Under the pieces are notes generated by a model. That model saw only the letters and a list, made by a program, of their open reading frames with translations, had not been told where the DNA came from and did no database searches. Source: Actinoplanes sp. NBRC 103695 (lineage in GTDB: Bacteria; Actinomycetota; Actinomycetes; Mycobacteriales; Micromonosporaceae). From it: DNA of 64,000 bases. This document shows, piece after piece, positions 11,801 through 19,630 of the stretch (positions within the stretch are counted from its first letter, which is position 1; each line of letters begins with the position of its first letter). The stretch covers positions 184,892 through 248,891 of the forward strand of contig NZ_BSTL01000001.1 of the NCBI RefSeq assembly GCF_030269485.1, read 5' to 3'. Position numbers and translations under genes: made by a program.

Positions 11801-12447
11801 GGCGGTGGACCGCCGACGAGTTCCGTCGGCTGCTCGTCGAGCACCCGCTGATGCGGCACGTGGTGTCGCGCCTGGTGTGGGCGACGTTCACCGCGAAGGG
11901 GACGGTGGGCACCGCGTTCCGGGTGGCCGAGGACGGCAGCCCGGCAGACGTCGACGACAAGGAGTTCACCCTGGCCGACGACGCCTCGATCGGTGTCGCG
12001 CACCCGCTGCACATCGAGTCCGACCTGACCACCTGGACGCGGTTGTTCTTCGACTACGAGATCCTCCAGCCGTTCCCGCAGCTCCGTCGGCCGATGCGGC
12101 GGCTGACCGCGGAACAGGCAGCCCAGCAGCGACTGACCGAGTTCGTCGGGGCAGACGTCGCGGTCGACCGGCTGCTGAAGCTGGAGCGGCGCGGATGGTG
12201 GGAGCGAAGCACGCCGATGGACGCGGGCATCCAGGACACCGTGGAGTGTTACCTGCCGGGCCGGGGCGGACTGACCTTTCCCCTCGACCCGGGGATCAGC
12301 GTCCAGTTCCCGAACGAGGATCCGGTGCAGACCTTCCGTGACGCGCGCCTCTCCGGGGCGCCGAACTTCGCGGCCCTGGATCCCGTGATCCTCTCGGAAC
12401 TGCTGTGTGACCTGCACTATCTCGTGCACGGCGGAGCGATGCGGTAA
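8824..12447 (+). CDS. WGR and DUF4132 domain protein, 1207 residues
   Basis: The N-terminal 75 residues form a WGR domain (RSFEHRSAESAKFWQVSQ...VRFGRIGTAGQT), known from PARPs and MolR-like proteins as a nucleic-acid or protein binding module. A low-complexity linker (about residues 80-115) contains five-residue repeats IHDAP and VQDGP made by 15-bp duplications. A long helical repeat-like region follows, and the C-terminal 300 residues carry the DUF4132 pattern (RRWTADEFRRLLVEHPLM...LVWATF). Start is GTG 8824 after an AGGGGG ribosome site. It stands alone, flanked by the ABC operon and a methyltransferase. Function of this family is unresolved (MolR was once linked to molybdate regulation). 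Confidence 0.88.
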   Translation: MRSFEHRSAESAKFWQVSQEGDAVTVRFGRIGTAGQTRVKELATDEAASLHVAGLITEKVKKGYLEVTSAAEPATPSTAADPARAAGAVHDAPIHDAPIHDELVQDGPVQDGPVELPDEDTFVLPDAWVRRIRPRRGGRPGARPPSLAGAVAKADDILTETRGHREQVLAERHSEPELVAAARAFLDGSRITPLGAAATAWASWDVFAYQHIKAAVADGWIAAHGLAFAAQAVLELSGLQNGSGGHLGRNERISYWLGAPWRLAAERVRARLAVADDAAYAQARQAIEAYRSTKQHMLAAFLLPTEPGWLGEDCPAELRDDSLAAFVVSTPQEWERISHRVRAFDLAPSLGLLATVLDVIGPAVGARLLELVGKDGYSEERRAVFNGLTLIPTDEAFEVLARHVDDDLTEPALMEAAERFPVRALRLLGLAADAPGSHRRITELLHRRVTANPEIARAALPVLPEASRRQIEPILASLSTLPSAPAEMLHPLLATPPWTRVRKVVKPIVVDGLTPPDVTRVCWLPGERAAELTQFEKEAPLSGPEHWERAAANLREGRTQHPADEERFFTDAPRSMTDEFLAGWRPTDFWSPRWTMPRLLARFDVDAVPVLVHCARPTDLSDLYGSLLLPVEGLDVATLMAEWLGGGKSVRRIAVSWLRRHPESAARELVPAAVGPAGTARRAAEQALRAVAAAGHEDIVRAAAVSYGPAAATAVEALLSIDPVEILPKRMPDLPAWAGDASAPAPILLRGRSHALPAAAVRHLCTMLALSRIGTPYPGVAIVRETLDRASLAEFGWSLFQSWESAGRPSKQSWALEALALTGDDDTVRRLAPIIRAWPGEGGHARAVTGLDVLREIGSEVALMHLHSIAQKVKFAGLKYEAQERIDVVAGELGFTAEQLADRLVPDFGLDARGRLTLDYGPRRFVVGFDEQLRPYVVDDDGVRRKDLPKPGARDDEALATAAYRTFAGLKKDVRTVAADLIHRLETAMVVQRRWTADEFRRLLVEHPLMRHVVSRLVWATFTAKGTVGTAFRVAEDGSPADVDDKEFTLADDASIGVAHPLHIESDLTTWTRLFFDYEILQPFPQLRRPMRRLTAEQAAQQRLTEFVGADVAVDRLLKLERRGWWERSTPMDAGIQDTVECYLPGRGGLTFPLDPGISVQFPNEDPVQTFRDARLSGAPNFAALDPVILSELLCDLHYLVHGGAMR

Positions 12448-12514
12448 CGAGCACGGTCTCTCCCGCGACGCCGGTCGGCCGGCGTCGGGGGCCGGGCCGG
12501 TTCGGAACTTCCAA

Positions 12515-12546
12515 CGGCGGCGGGCAGGTACCTCTCCACGCCGCCG
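12515..12546 (+). terminator. Probable rho-independent terminator after WGR-DUF4132 gene
   Basis: Perfect eight-base arms CGGCGGCG (12515-12522) and CGCCGCCG (12539-12546) enclose a 16-base loop and are followed by GCTTTCTCT. Position, 70 bases after the stop of the 1207-residue gene, supports termination; the T-tract is weak. Confidence 0.5.
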
Positions 12547-12613
12547 GCTTTCTCTGCGCGCTGCCCGCTTCCTCTCCGCGTGAGATCACCGCGCGATGCC
12601 TCGGACGTGCGGG

Positions 12614-12655
12614 GGTCCAGGCCCGCGACCTGCACAATCGCCCCGGGCCTGGACC
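12614..12655. repeat. 12-bp perfect inverted repeat upstream of methyltransferase gene
   Basis: GGTCCAGGCCCG (12614-12625) pairs exactly with CGGGCCTGGACC (12644-12655) around an 18-base loop. It ends 15 bases before a TAGGAT -10 box (12670-12675) and covers the expected -35 area, so it could be an operator; as RNA from upstream it could also act as a second terminator. Confidence 0.6.
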
Positions 12656-12669
12656 TTCGCGGGTCTACA

Positions 12670-12675
12670 TAGGAT
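12670..12675 (+). promoter_or_regulatory. -10 box TAGGAT, near-leaderless promoter of methyltransferase
   Basis: TAGGAT fits the actinobacterial TANNNT -10 and lies nine bases before the GTG start at 12685; no ribosome-binding site is visible, so the transcript probably has almost no leader. Confidence 0.4.
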
Positions 12676-12684
12676 CATGGCCGG

Positions 12685-13458
12685 GTGGCGAATGACGAAG
12701 TGGACACGACCGTTCCGCAGACCGCGCGGATCTGGAACTACCTGCTGGGCGGGACGGAGAACTTCGAGGCCGACCGGGCCGTCGGTGATCAGATCCTGGC
12801 GGGGCAGCCGGAGCTCGCCGAGCACGCCCGGCTGAGCCGCGCCTTCCTCGTCCGGGCGGTGCGCTATCTGGCCGGCGAGGCCGGTGTGCGGCAGTTCCTG
12901 GACATCGGCAGCGGCCTGCCCGCGGTTAACAACACCCACGAGGTCGCCCAGGCCGTCGCGCCGGAGAGCCGGGTCGTCTACGTGGACAACGACCCGCTGG
13001 TGCTCACGCACGCCCGCAAGCTGCTCACCAGCAGCCCGGAGGGTGCGACGGCCTACCTCGACGCGAACCTCTACGACATCGACGCCGTGGTGGCCGAGGC
13101 CGCCAAGACCCTCGACTTCTCCCGGCCGGTCGCCGTGCTGTTCATGGGTGTGCTCGGGCACGTCGAGGACGACGCCGTCGCGCAGGGGCTCGTGCGCCAG
13201 GCGATGGCCGCGGTGCCGGCGGGCAGTTACCTCGCCCTGTACGACGGCACCGACCTGACCCCGGCGGTGGTCGAGGCGGCCCGGATCTGGAACCAGTCCG
13301 CGGCCCTGCCGTACCACCTGCGCGGGCCGGCTCGCCTGGCCCGGTTCTTCGACGGCCTGGAGTACGTCGCACCCGGCCTGGTCTCGGTGACCAGCTGGCG
13401 GCCGGACACCGATGGCCGGGGGATCGACCAGTACTGCGGGGTGGCCCGCAAGTCCTGA
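12685..13458 (+). CDS. SAM-dependent methyltransferase, PF04672 (DUF574) type
   Basis: 257 residues. The N-terminal PQTARIWNYLLGGTENFEADR is the hallmark of the actinomycete S-adenosyl methyltransferase family once called DUF574. The Rossmann glycine motif FLDIGSGLPAVNN (about 71-83), the acidic VVYVDNDPLV strand and the FMGVLGHV segment are all present. Length is normal for the family. Members are abundant in actinomycetes and mostly without known substrate; the protein is predicted cytosolic. It is monocistronic, with an inverted repeat just upstream that may regulate it. Family call is firm, substrate unknown. Confidence 0.92.
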   Translation: MANDEVDTTVPQTARIWNYLLGGTENFEADRAVGDQILAGQPELAEHARLSRAFLVRAVRYLAGEAGVRQFLDIGSGLPAVNNTHEVAQAVAPESRVVYVDNDPLVLTHARKLLTSSPEGATAYLDANLYDIDAVVAEAAKTLDFSRPVAVLFMGVLGHVEDDAVAQGLVRQAMAAVPAGSYLALYDGTDLTPAVVEAARIWNQSAALPYHLRGPARLARFFDGLEYVAPGLVSVTSWRPDTDGRGIDQYCGVARKS

Positions 13459-13461
13459 CAC

Positions 13462-13860
13462 TCAGGTGGCGGTGAAGTTGGCCATCATGGCCATGTCCTC
13501 GTGCTCGAGGTTGTGGCAGTGGAACACGTACTTGCCCGGGTAGCCGTCGAAGTGGATGAGGATCTTGGCCTGTTCGCCGGGCCGCAGGTCGATCGTGTCC
13601 TTCCACCCGGCGTCGTAGGGTCCAGGCCCGCCGCTGCCTCGGGCGAGGACCTGGAACGGGCTCAGGTGGATGTGGACCGGATGGTGGAAGTCGGCGTTGA
13701 GCTGCCACAGTTCGGTGGTCCCGAGTTTCACCCGGGCCGCGACGGTGTCCGGGCTGAACGGCTCGCCGGAGACGAGCCAGGTGCCGTCGCCGGTCCGGAA
13801 GCCGAACCTGCGCGTGACGACCGCGTCGAGGGCGTGCGCGATCCGACCACGCGAGTGCCA
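13462..13860 (-). pseudogene. Multicopper oxidase remnant (C-terminal cupredoxin part only)
   Basis: The frame keeps the C-terminal copper ligands of a CotA/bilirubin-oxidase-like multicopper oxidase: HHPVHIHL and [12 protein letters not shown]. Similarity continues upstream of the only plausible start (GTG 13731), through [17 protein letters not shown] to about 13860, where the frame meets a stop a few codons further on. The first two thirds of a normal 450-500 residue enzyme, including the other copper-ligand pairs, are absent. It therefore looks like a deletion remnant rather than a small enzyme. On the opposite strand, just beyond its broken edge, a short frame ends ...NVTCGELLD and stops at 13907; that may be the tail of another lost gene. 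Confidence 0.75.
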
Positions 13861-13911
13861 TCGCCGGCGCGATCACCAACGTCACCTGCGGCGAACTGCT
13901 GGACTGACGCG

Positions 13912-14529
13912 TTATCCGCCGGACTCGGCTTCGGTCGGCGGGGTGGGCGGGCTGACCCGCACCGCGTACGTCAGAAGCCCCGCCACCAGCAACGCCGCCG
14001 CCGTGACCGCTGCCGGGACGCTGCTCACCGGCTGGATCAGCCAGAACAGGCACTGCCGCCAGCCCGGCCCGCCCGGGGCGGCGAGCATCGCCTGCAGTGC
14101 CGTCCAGACGATCGGGACGGTCCAGGCGAGCCGGGTGCCGACCAGCGCGACGCCGAGCCCGATCAGCCCGGCCAGGCCGGCGCTGTTGCGGATGATCTGC
14201 CAGGCGGGCCCGAAGTCGGCGCCGGCCGCCCGGGCGCTGAGCAGCATGACGGCGACGAACGCGCCGGCGCCGATCAGATGCAGCACGCGCCTCGGCGGCC
14301 AGGGCAGCGCCGCCGTCTTCTCCAGCGCGTCGTCGTCGCCGGCCAGTGTGGTGATCAGCGGGGCGAGACCGAGCACGACCGTGAGGGCGGCGAGGCTCGG
14401 GTCCACCTCGGGCCGGTCCGCCCCGGCCGACCAGAGCACCGCGACGAGGGCCACCGCGGCGAGCGAGATCGTCGCGGTCAGCGGGACACGCCGCGAGCGC
14501 AGGTAGAGCGGCAGCCAGCGGGTGATCAC
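13912..14529 (-). CDS. Integral membrane protein, putative ABC permease subunit
   Basis: 205 residues from GTG 14529, which overlaps the stop of the upstream permease gene (GTGA). Six hydrophobic segments are visible, for example ATISLAAVALVAVLWSAG and LLVAGLLTYAVRV, with an N-terminal VITRWLPLYLRSRR stretch facing the cytoplasm. It has no ATPase motifs and no recognised enzyme motif. As last gene of a five-gene operon (sigma, anti-sigma, ATPase, permease, this gene), it is most likely a second membrane component of the same ABC system. Confidence 0.75.
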   Translation of the reverse strand: MITRWLPLYLRSRRVPLTATISLAAVALVAVLWSAGADRPEVDPSLAALTVVLGLAPLITTLAGDDDALEKTAALPWPPRRVLHLIGAGAFVAVMLLSARAAGADFGPAWQIIRNSAGLAGLIGLGVALVGTRLAWTVPIVWTALQAMLAAPGGPGWRQCLFWLIQPVSSVPAAVTAAALLVAGLLTYAVRVSPPTPPTEAESGG

Positions 14530-15898
14530 GCGGTCGGCTCCCCGGCCAGGATGCTGCGCAGGTCGTCGTTCCGGCAGGCGTTGGCCGCGTCCCGCAGGGC
14601 GGTCACCCGACGCACCTGCTCCTGGGGCGGGAGTTCCCGCAGGGCTCTGACGGTCGCCGCAATCTCGGCGCGGGCGCCGTCGTCGTAGGTGAACTGGTTG
14701 TCGGTCAGGGGCAGCACGTCGACGTCCATCAGCCAGGCGCCCGCGGCACCCAGCGCCACCTCGTCGCCGAGCCGGCAGCCGTTCATCGTGGTGCCGGCGC
14801 CGTTGACGATGTTCGCGGTGAGGGCCACAGGGTCCAGCGCCTTCGTGCGGAACAGGTCGCCGGTGCCCAAGAGGCGGTTGCCGGGGGCGATGCGGAACAG
14901 GACCGTGCCGGGTTCGACCTTCGGTGTGGTGCCCCGGAACTGTGCGGGGTCGAAGGTGGAGGCGGCGTCGGCACGCCACTGGACCGCGCGGGAGGGTGCG
15001 CCGGGCAGTTTGGCGAGCAGGGTGAGTGCCCGGCGCACCGCCGGGGTGACGGTGGGCAGTTCGTAGGCGTACACCGCGGTCACACACACCTGCGGTGTGC
15101 CGTCGGCGCAGACCAGGCGTTGCGCGGCGGCGTCCACCTGGTACCGGCTGCCCGGTCCGAGGGGTGTGATGACGACGGTGAGCACCACCCCCGCGGCGGC
15201 CACGGCGAGGCCCGCGGCGCGTAGCAGCCGGGACGCGCCGGCGCCGAGCAGCAGACCGCCCAGGAGCAGGCCGGCACCGAGCGCCAGACGTCCCAGCAGC
15301 GCCTCGGTGGTGAACGACTCCCAGGTGTTTCCCGGCGGCGGCAGGTTGAGCGTGAGGCTGCGCAGCCTGCTGTCCTCGGCGGTGGACTCCACGGCGACCT
15401 GCGCGACGAGGATGAGTGCGGCCAGCGCCGCGGGCAGCGCCGGCGTCGGCCAGGCCCGTGCGGCGGCGAAGCCCAGCCACACGGCGCCGACGAGGACGGT
15501 GATGTCCACCAGGGCCGGCAGTGCGGCGGTGGCGTTGAGGAGACCGCCGGTCGTGCCGATCATGGTGGCGCCGACGGCGAGGGTCAGCAGGTGCACCCCG
15601 GCCACGGCCACGGCCAGCGCGGCCGCGGGCGGGGTGACCTTCTGCCAGCGCGGCCGCCCGGTGCTGTCCATCAGTTCGGTGGCCCGGGTGCGCCTCTCCC
15701 GCCGGCCGAGCGTGGCGCCGCCGGCCAGTGCCAGCGGTACGAGCAGCAACAGCGAGGCCGCCTGCTGGTAGGAGAAGAGCAGCAACTGCCGGTTCCACTG
15801 GTGCATCGTCGCGGCGAGCACCAGCGCACTCGCCAGAATCAGCAGGATGACGAGCGGGATGGCGTTGGACCGGCGCAGCTCGGTGCGGATGACGCGGA

Positions 15899-15902
<4 letters not shown>
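14526..15902 (-). CDS. ABC transporter permease with large extracytoplasmic domain
   Basis: 458 residues. The first 260 contain about six membrane helices beginning SNAIPLVILLILASALVLA, with the ABC-2 permease-like loop GRRERRTRATELMDSTGRPRWQK. The C-terminal 200 residues are soluble and contain four Cys (VCADGTPQVC, NGCRL, NACRN), consistent with a disulfide-stabilised external domain. Start ATG overlaps the ATPase stop (ATGA at 15899-15902). It pairs with the ATPase encoded upstream. Substrate unknown. Confidence 0.82.
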
Positions 15903-16696
<794 letters not shown>

Positions 16697-16738
16697 GAAT
16701 GCTCCTTCTGTCACGGGCACAGGTGCCGGTGATCGCTG

Positions 16739-17533
16739 TTACTTGCTCAGGTGCCGGTGGTCGCCGGCGCGGAGAATGGTCAAGCCGATGAGAGCCACCG
16801 CGGTCACCGCCCACCCGGGCAGGCTCTCCGTCTGGACGAACACCGGCATGCGGACCGTGACGAGCGCGGGGAGGACGATCGCCAGCACCCAGGCGCCGCC
16901 GAGCAGCACGGCCGCCCGGCTCACCCCGATCAGGCCGCCGAGCAGCAGCGCCGCGGCGGTGAACGTCAGGCAGGGCAGCAGCCACAGAGCCGGATTCGTG
17001 CCGAGGCGCCAGCCCACCGCGGCGAGCAGTGGCAGCACGGTCGCCAGGACCACCACCGTGCGCCGCAGCAGCAGCTCGAGGCCGGCCCGGGCCGTACCGG
17101 CGACGGTCTCCCACGCCGGATCCCAGCGCCGCGACCACGCCACCGCGAGCCCGCCCAGGGGTGCGACCGGGGCCAGCAACAGCACCACCGCCGACCGCAC
17201 CGGGAACGCCGCGTCGAGCAGGAACGCGGCGATGACCGCCATCAGCGTCACCAGCGCCCACGGGAACACCGACCACGCGGCCCATCGGTGCGTCAGCCGG
17301 CGCAGGCGCCGGCGCCGGGCGGGTTTCGGGCCGTTGCGGGCCCGCGCCAGGATGGCGGTCCGGGTCTCGGCGAGCATCTCGCCCACCGGCGCGGGGATCA
17401 GCCCGGCCAGCCTGTCCTGGCACTGGGCGCACGTCTCCAGATGCGCCTCCACCGGCCAGGCCATCGCATCGTCGGCGCCGAGCTCCCCGGTGGCGTACGC
17501 CGTCAGCACCGCGACCGGCACATGTGCGGTCAT
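16739..17533 (-). CDS. Membrane anti-sigma factor with zinc-finger (zf-HC2) domain
   Basis: 264 residues. The N-terminal 60 residues contain the ZAS-type motif H-x3-C-x2-C (VEAHLETCAQCQDRL), which binds zinc and holds the cognate sigma factor. Six hydrophobic segments follow (for example WALVTLMAVIAAFLLD and LLLAPVAPLGGLAVAW). The start overlaps the sigma gene stop by ATGA (17530-17533), the usual sigma/anti-sigma arrangement. It likely sequesters the sigma factor at 17530-18078 until an envelope signal or the state of the linked ABC transporter releases it; the signal is not known. Confidence 0.85.
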   Translation of the reverse strand: MTAHVPVAVLTAYATGELGADDAMAWPVEAHLETCAQCQDRLAGLIPAPVGEMLAETRTAILARARNGPKPARRRRLRRLTHRWAAWSVFPWALVTLMAVIAAFLLDAAFPVRSAVVLLLAPVAPLGGLAVAWSRRWDPAWETVAGTARAGLELLLRRTVVVLATVLPLLAAVGWRLGTNPALWLLPCLTFTAAALLLGGLIGVSRAAVLLGGAWVLAIVLPALVTVRMPVFVQTESLPGWAVTAVALIGLTILRAGDHRHLSK

Positions 17534-18078
17534 GAGAGTGCCTCCTTCATCGCGTTGCGGGCCCGCCGCGCCCGGCTCTTGACCGTGCCCTCGGGCAGCC
17601 CCAGCAGGACCGATGTCTCGCGGACGGTGAGCCCGTCCAGCACCATGGCCCGCAGCACCGCCCGCAACTCGGGCGCGAGCTGGGCCAGAGCGGCGCCGAG
17701 CTCGCCGCCGACCGTGCGGGCCAGCGCCTCGTCCTCGGCGGCCGGCGTGCTGACCGCGGGCAGCTCCTCGGCGGGCGTCTCCAGCCGCCGGGACTGCCGG
17801 CGCAGGGCGTCGACCAGCCGGCGGGCGGCGATCGTCCAGAGCCAGCCGGCCGCCCCACCGCCACGCGGCCGCAGATCGGCGAACGACCCGGCGGCCCGCC
17901 AGACGGTGAGATAGGTGTCCTGCAGGACCTCGGCGACGAGCCCGTCGTCGGAACAGCGCCGCCGCAGCCGGACCGCGACCGCCGGGGACGTCCTGCGGTA
18001 CAGCTCGTCGAACGCCGCCAGGTCACCCTTGGCGACGAGGCGCAGCAGGCGCTCCTCGTCCGGCACGTTCGCTCTCAC
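17530..18078 (-). CDS. ECF-type RNA polymerase sigma factor
   Basis: 182 residues with region 2 (LAAFDELYRR...LQDTYLTVWRAAGSF) and region 4 (LAPELRAVLRAMVLDGLTVRETSVLLGLPEGTVKSRARRAR). It is a standard-length ECF factor. Start is GTG 18078 or GTG 18066; neither has a clear ribosome site. It is the first gene of the five-gene sigma/anti-sigma/ABC operon running to 13912. The 80 bases upstream (18079-18159) contain no obvious autoregulated promoter. Confidence 0.93.
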   Translation of the reverse strand: MRANVPDEERLLRLVAKGDLAAFDELYRRTSPAVAVRLRRRCSDDGLVAEVLQDTYLTVWRAAGSFADLRPRGGGAAGWLWTIAARRLVDALRRQSRRLETPAEELPAVSTPAAEDEALARTVGGELGAALAQLAPELRAVLRAMVLDGLTVRETSVLLGLPEGTVKSRARRARNAMKEALS

Positions 18079-18159
18079 AAACGGTTGATCGCTGCGGAGG
18101 CCGGCGACGGATCACGAAGCCCTATGTGGTGGGTCACAAAGTTCGCTCCGGAACGGATG

Positions 18160-18395
18160 TCAGCTGACCGGCTTGCGCATCTGCCGCGTCACGACCTCGA
18201 AGCCGGAGGTCTCATGCCCTCGGTGTCGAAGCCGCCGGGCAGCAGGGCGTCGTTCGACCGCGCCGCCTGCTCGACCGCCTCGTCCGCCGGCCACGCGCCG
18301 GCCGCCATCTGCTCGGCGGCGTAGGCCCGGACGACGTCGCCCCGCCACGCGTCGGACTCGGCCCGGCTCATCGGTTCCAGCAGCAGCACGGTCAT
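18160..18395 (-). pseudogene. GNAT acetyltransferase pseudogene with internal deletion
   Basis: The first frame (ATG 18395) encodes a typical GNAT N-terminus: MTVLLLEPMSRAESDAWR, then RAYAAEQMAAGAWPADEA and LLPGGFDTEG. It then runs out of frame. In another frame, beginning right after that point, the gene ends SGFEVVTRQMRKPVS and stops at 18160, which is the usual GNAT C-terminus. About 80-100 residues holding the acetyl-CoA binding motif are missing, and the junction shifts frame. The gene is inactive. Its start overlaps the stop of the lipase gene upstream (TGATG). Confidence 0.75.
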
Positions 18396-19168
18396 CAGAC
18401 CGGGCAGCTTACCGGCGCTGCCAGGGGCGCGGTGCCCAAGGCGGCGAGGACCACGGCGGTCACCGCCGGGTCGGTGGGCAGGGCGCCGTGCGAGACCGTC
18501 GCCGACGGGCAGATGCTCTGGATCCGCAGGTTGACGGCCCCGTCGAGGACGGCGGACTCGGGCGGCTGGACCGTCTCGTCGTCCGACGTCCAGATGCTCA
18601 GCCAGGGCAGGCCGTCGGGCAGGTCCTCGTCGTCGATGCGGTCGAGCACGTCGCTGCCCGGGGCGAGCTGGCGGCAGGCCCGCGGACAGGCGCCCGGGGC
18701 GAGCGCGGCTCCGGCGCCGGCGAGGTTCGCGCCGTGCAGGGGAGAGCCGAGCGTGATGATGCGGCGGGCCACGGTCGCGCCGGCGTGCCGGTCCACCCAG
18801 AGGCGGGTGACGACGCCGCCGGCCGAGTAGCCGATCACGTCGACCGAGGGCGCGCCACCGTCCAGGGCCGCGCGGACCACCGTGTCCAGGGTGTCGGACT
18901 GTTTGAGCAGGTCACCGGTGCCGCCCTCGGGCAGCGTGACGACGGTCGCGGTCCGGCCGGCGGCGGTCAGCACCTGGGCCAGGCGGGTCAGCGAGACCTG
19001 GCTGCCGCCGTACCCGGGAACCAGGATGACCGTGCCCGGCGTGCCCTGGTCGGGCCGCTCGCCGGAGTCGCCGCTCCGGCCCAGGACCAGGCGCACACCC
19101 ACAAAGATCAAGACCGCCGCGACGAGTACGCCGGCAGCCACGACCAGAAGACGCCGGCGCGGAGACAC
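18395..19168 (-). CDS. Membrane-anchored lipase/esterase of the alpha/beta hydrolase fold
   Basis: 257 residues from GTG 19168 (VSPRRRLLVVAAG), which begins a signal-anchor helix LLVVAAGVLVAAVLIFVGVRLVL. The catalytic domain has the oxyanion strand VILVPGYGGSQ, nucleophile elbow GYSAGG (Ser in VDVIGYSAGGVVTR), an Asp in WTSDDETV and a late His in ATVSHGALP, matching LipA/EstA-like triacylglycerol lipases. Cysteines near 170 and the C-terminus could form disulfides outside the cell. It is followed directly by the GNAT pseudogene and preceded by the 35-bp repeat array. Substrate unknown. Confidence 0.85.
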   Translation of the reverse strand: MSPRRRLLVVAAGVLVAAVLIFVGVRLVLGRSGDSGERPDQGTPGTVILVPGYGGSQVSLTRLAQVLTAAGRTATVVTLPEGGTGDLLKQSDTLDTVVRAALDGGAPSVDVIGYSAGGVVTRLWVDRHAGATVARRIITLGSPLHGANLAGAGAALAPGACPRACRQLAPGSDVLDRIDDEDLPDGLPWLSIWTSDDETVQPPESAVLDGAVNLRIQSICPSATVSHGALPTDPAVTAVVLAALGTAPLAAPVSCPV

Positions 19169-19250
19169 GCACCCATCATGCCTGTGGACAACCGTGCGAA
19201 AGTGTCGTACCCACCCGCTACATTCCTGCCCACCCAACAGGGGTGGGGGT

Positions 19251-19518
19251 GGCGGCGGCCCGCGTGTCGCGAGCGGGGGCGCGGTGGCGGCGGCCCGCGT
19301 GTCGCGAGCGGGGGCGCGGTGGCGGCGGCCCGCGTGTCGCGAGCGGGGGCGCGGTGGCGGCGGCCCGCGTGTCGCGAGCGAGGGCGGGGTGGCGGCGGCC
19401 CGCGTGTCGCGAGCGGGGGCGCGGTGGCGGCGGCCCGCGTGTCGCGAGCGGGGGCGCGGTGGCGGCGGCCCGCGTGTCGCGAGCAGGGGCGGGGGAGGTG
19501 GCGGCCCGCGTGTCGCGG
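19251..19518. repeat. Tandem array of 35-bp direct repeats, seven copies plus a partial eighth
   Basis: Copies of a 35-base unit starting GGCGGCGGCCCGCGTGTCGC begin at 19251, 19286, 19321, 19356, 19391, 19426 and 19461. Five are identical, the fourth has two substitutions, the seventh is four bases longer, and a partial copy starts at 19500. There are no spacers. The period is not a multiple of three, so it is not a protein repeat. Each unit holds TCGCGA and short CCCGC/GCGGG arms that could pair. This array and the hairpin at 19566-19605 fill the 462-base gap between the lipase gene and the gene ending at 19631; I see no gene in that gap. Confidence 0.9.
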
Positions 19519-19565
19519 ATCTTCGCGCGCCCCCTGGTCGGCGAGCTGCCCGGCCGGGGCTGGCG

Positions 19566-19605
19566 CCGGATGGCGACCCGCGTTTCTGGGCGGGTCGCCA
19601 TCCGG
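19566..19605 (-). terminator. 16-bp perfect hairpin, probable terminator
   Basis: CCGGATGGCGACCCGC (19566-19581) pairs exactly with GCGGGTCGCCATCCGG (19590-19605) around an eight-base loop. It lies 26 bases beyond the stop of the minus-strand gene ending at 19631. There is no U-tract, so termination is inferred from strength and position. Confidence 0.5.
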
Positions 19606-19630
19606 GCGGAAGGTGGACTGCCGGTTCACC

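Noticed and set aside
13462..13731. Stand-alone 89-residue copper protein
   Set aside because: Similarity to multicopper oxidases continues upstream of the only start codon and is then cut off, which fits a remnant better.
19251..19518. 35-bp repeats as a CRISPR array
   Set aside because: The copies are directly adjacent with no unique spacers, and no cas genes are near.
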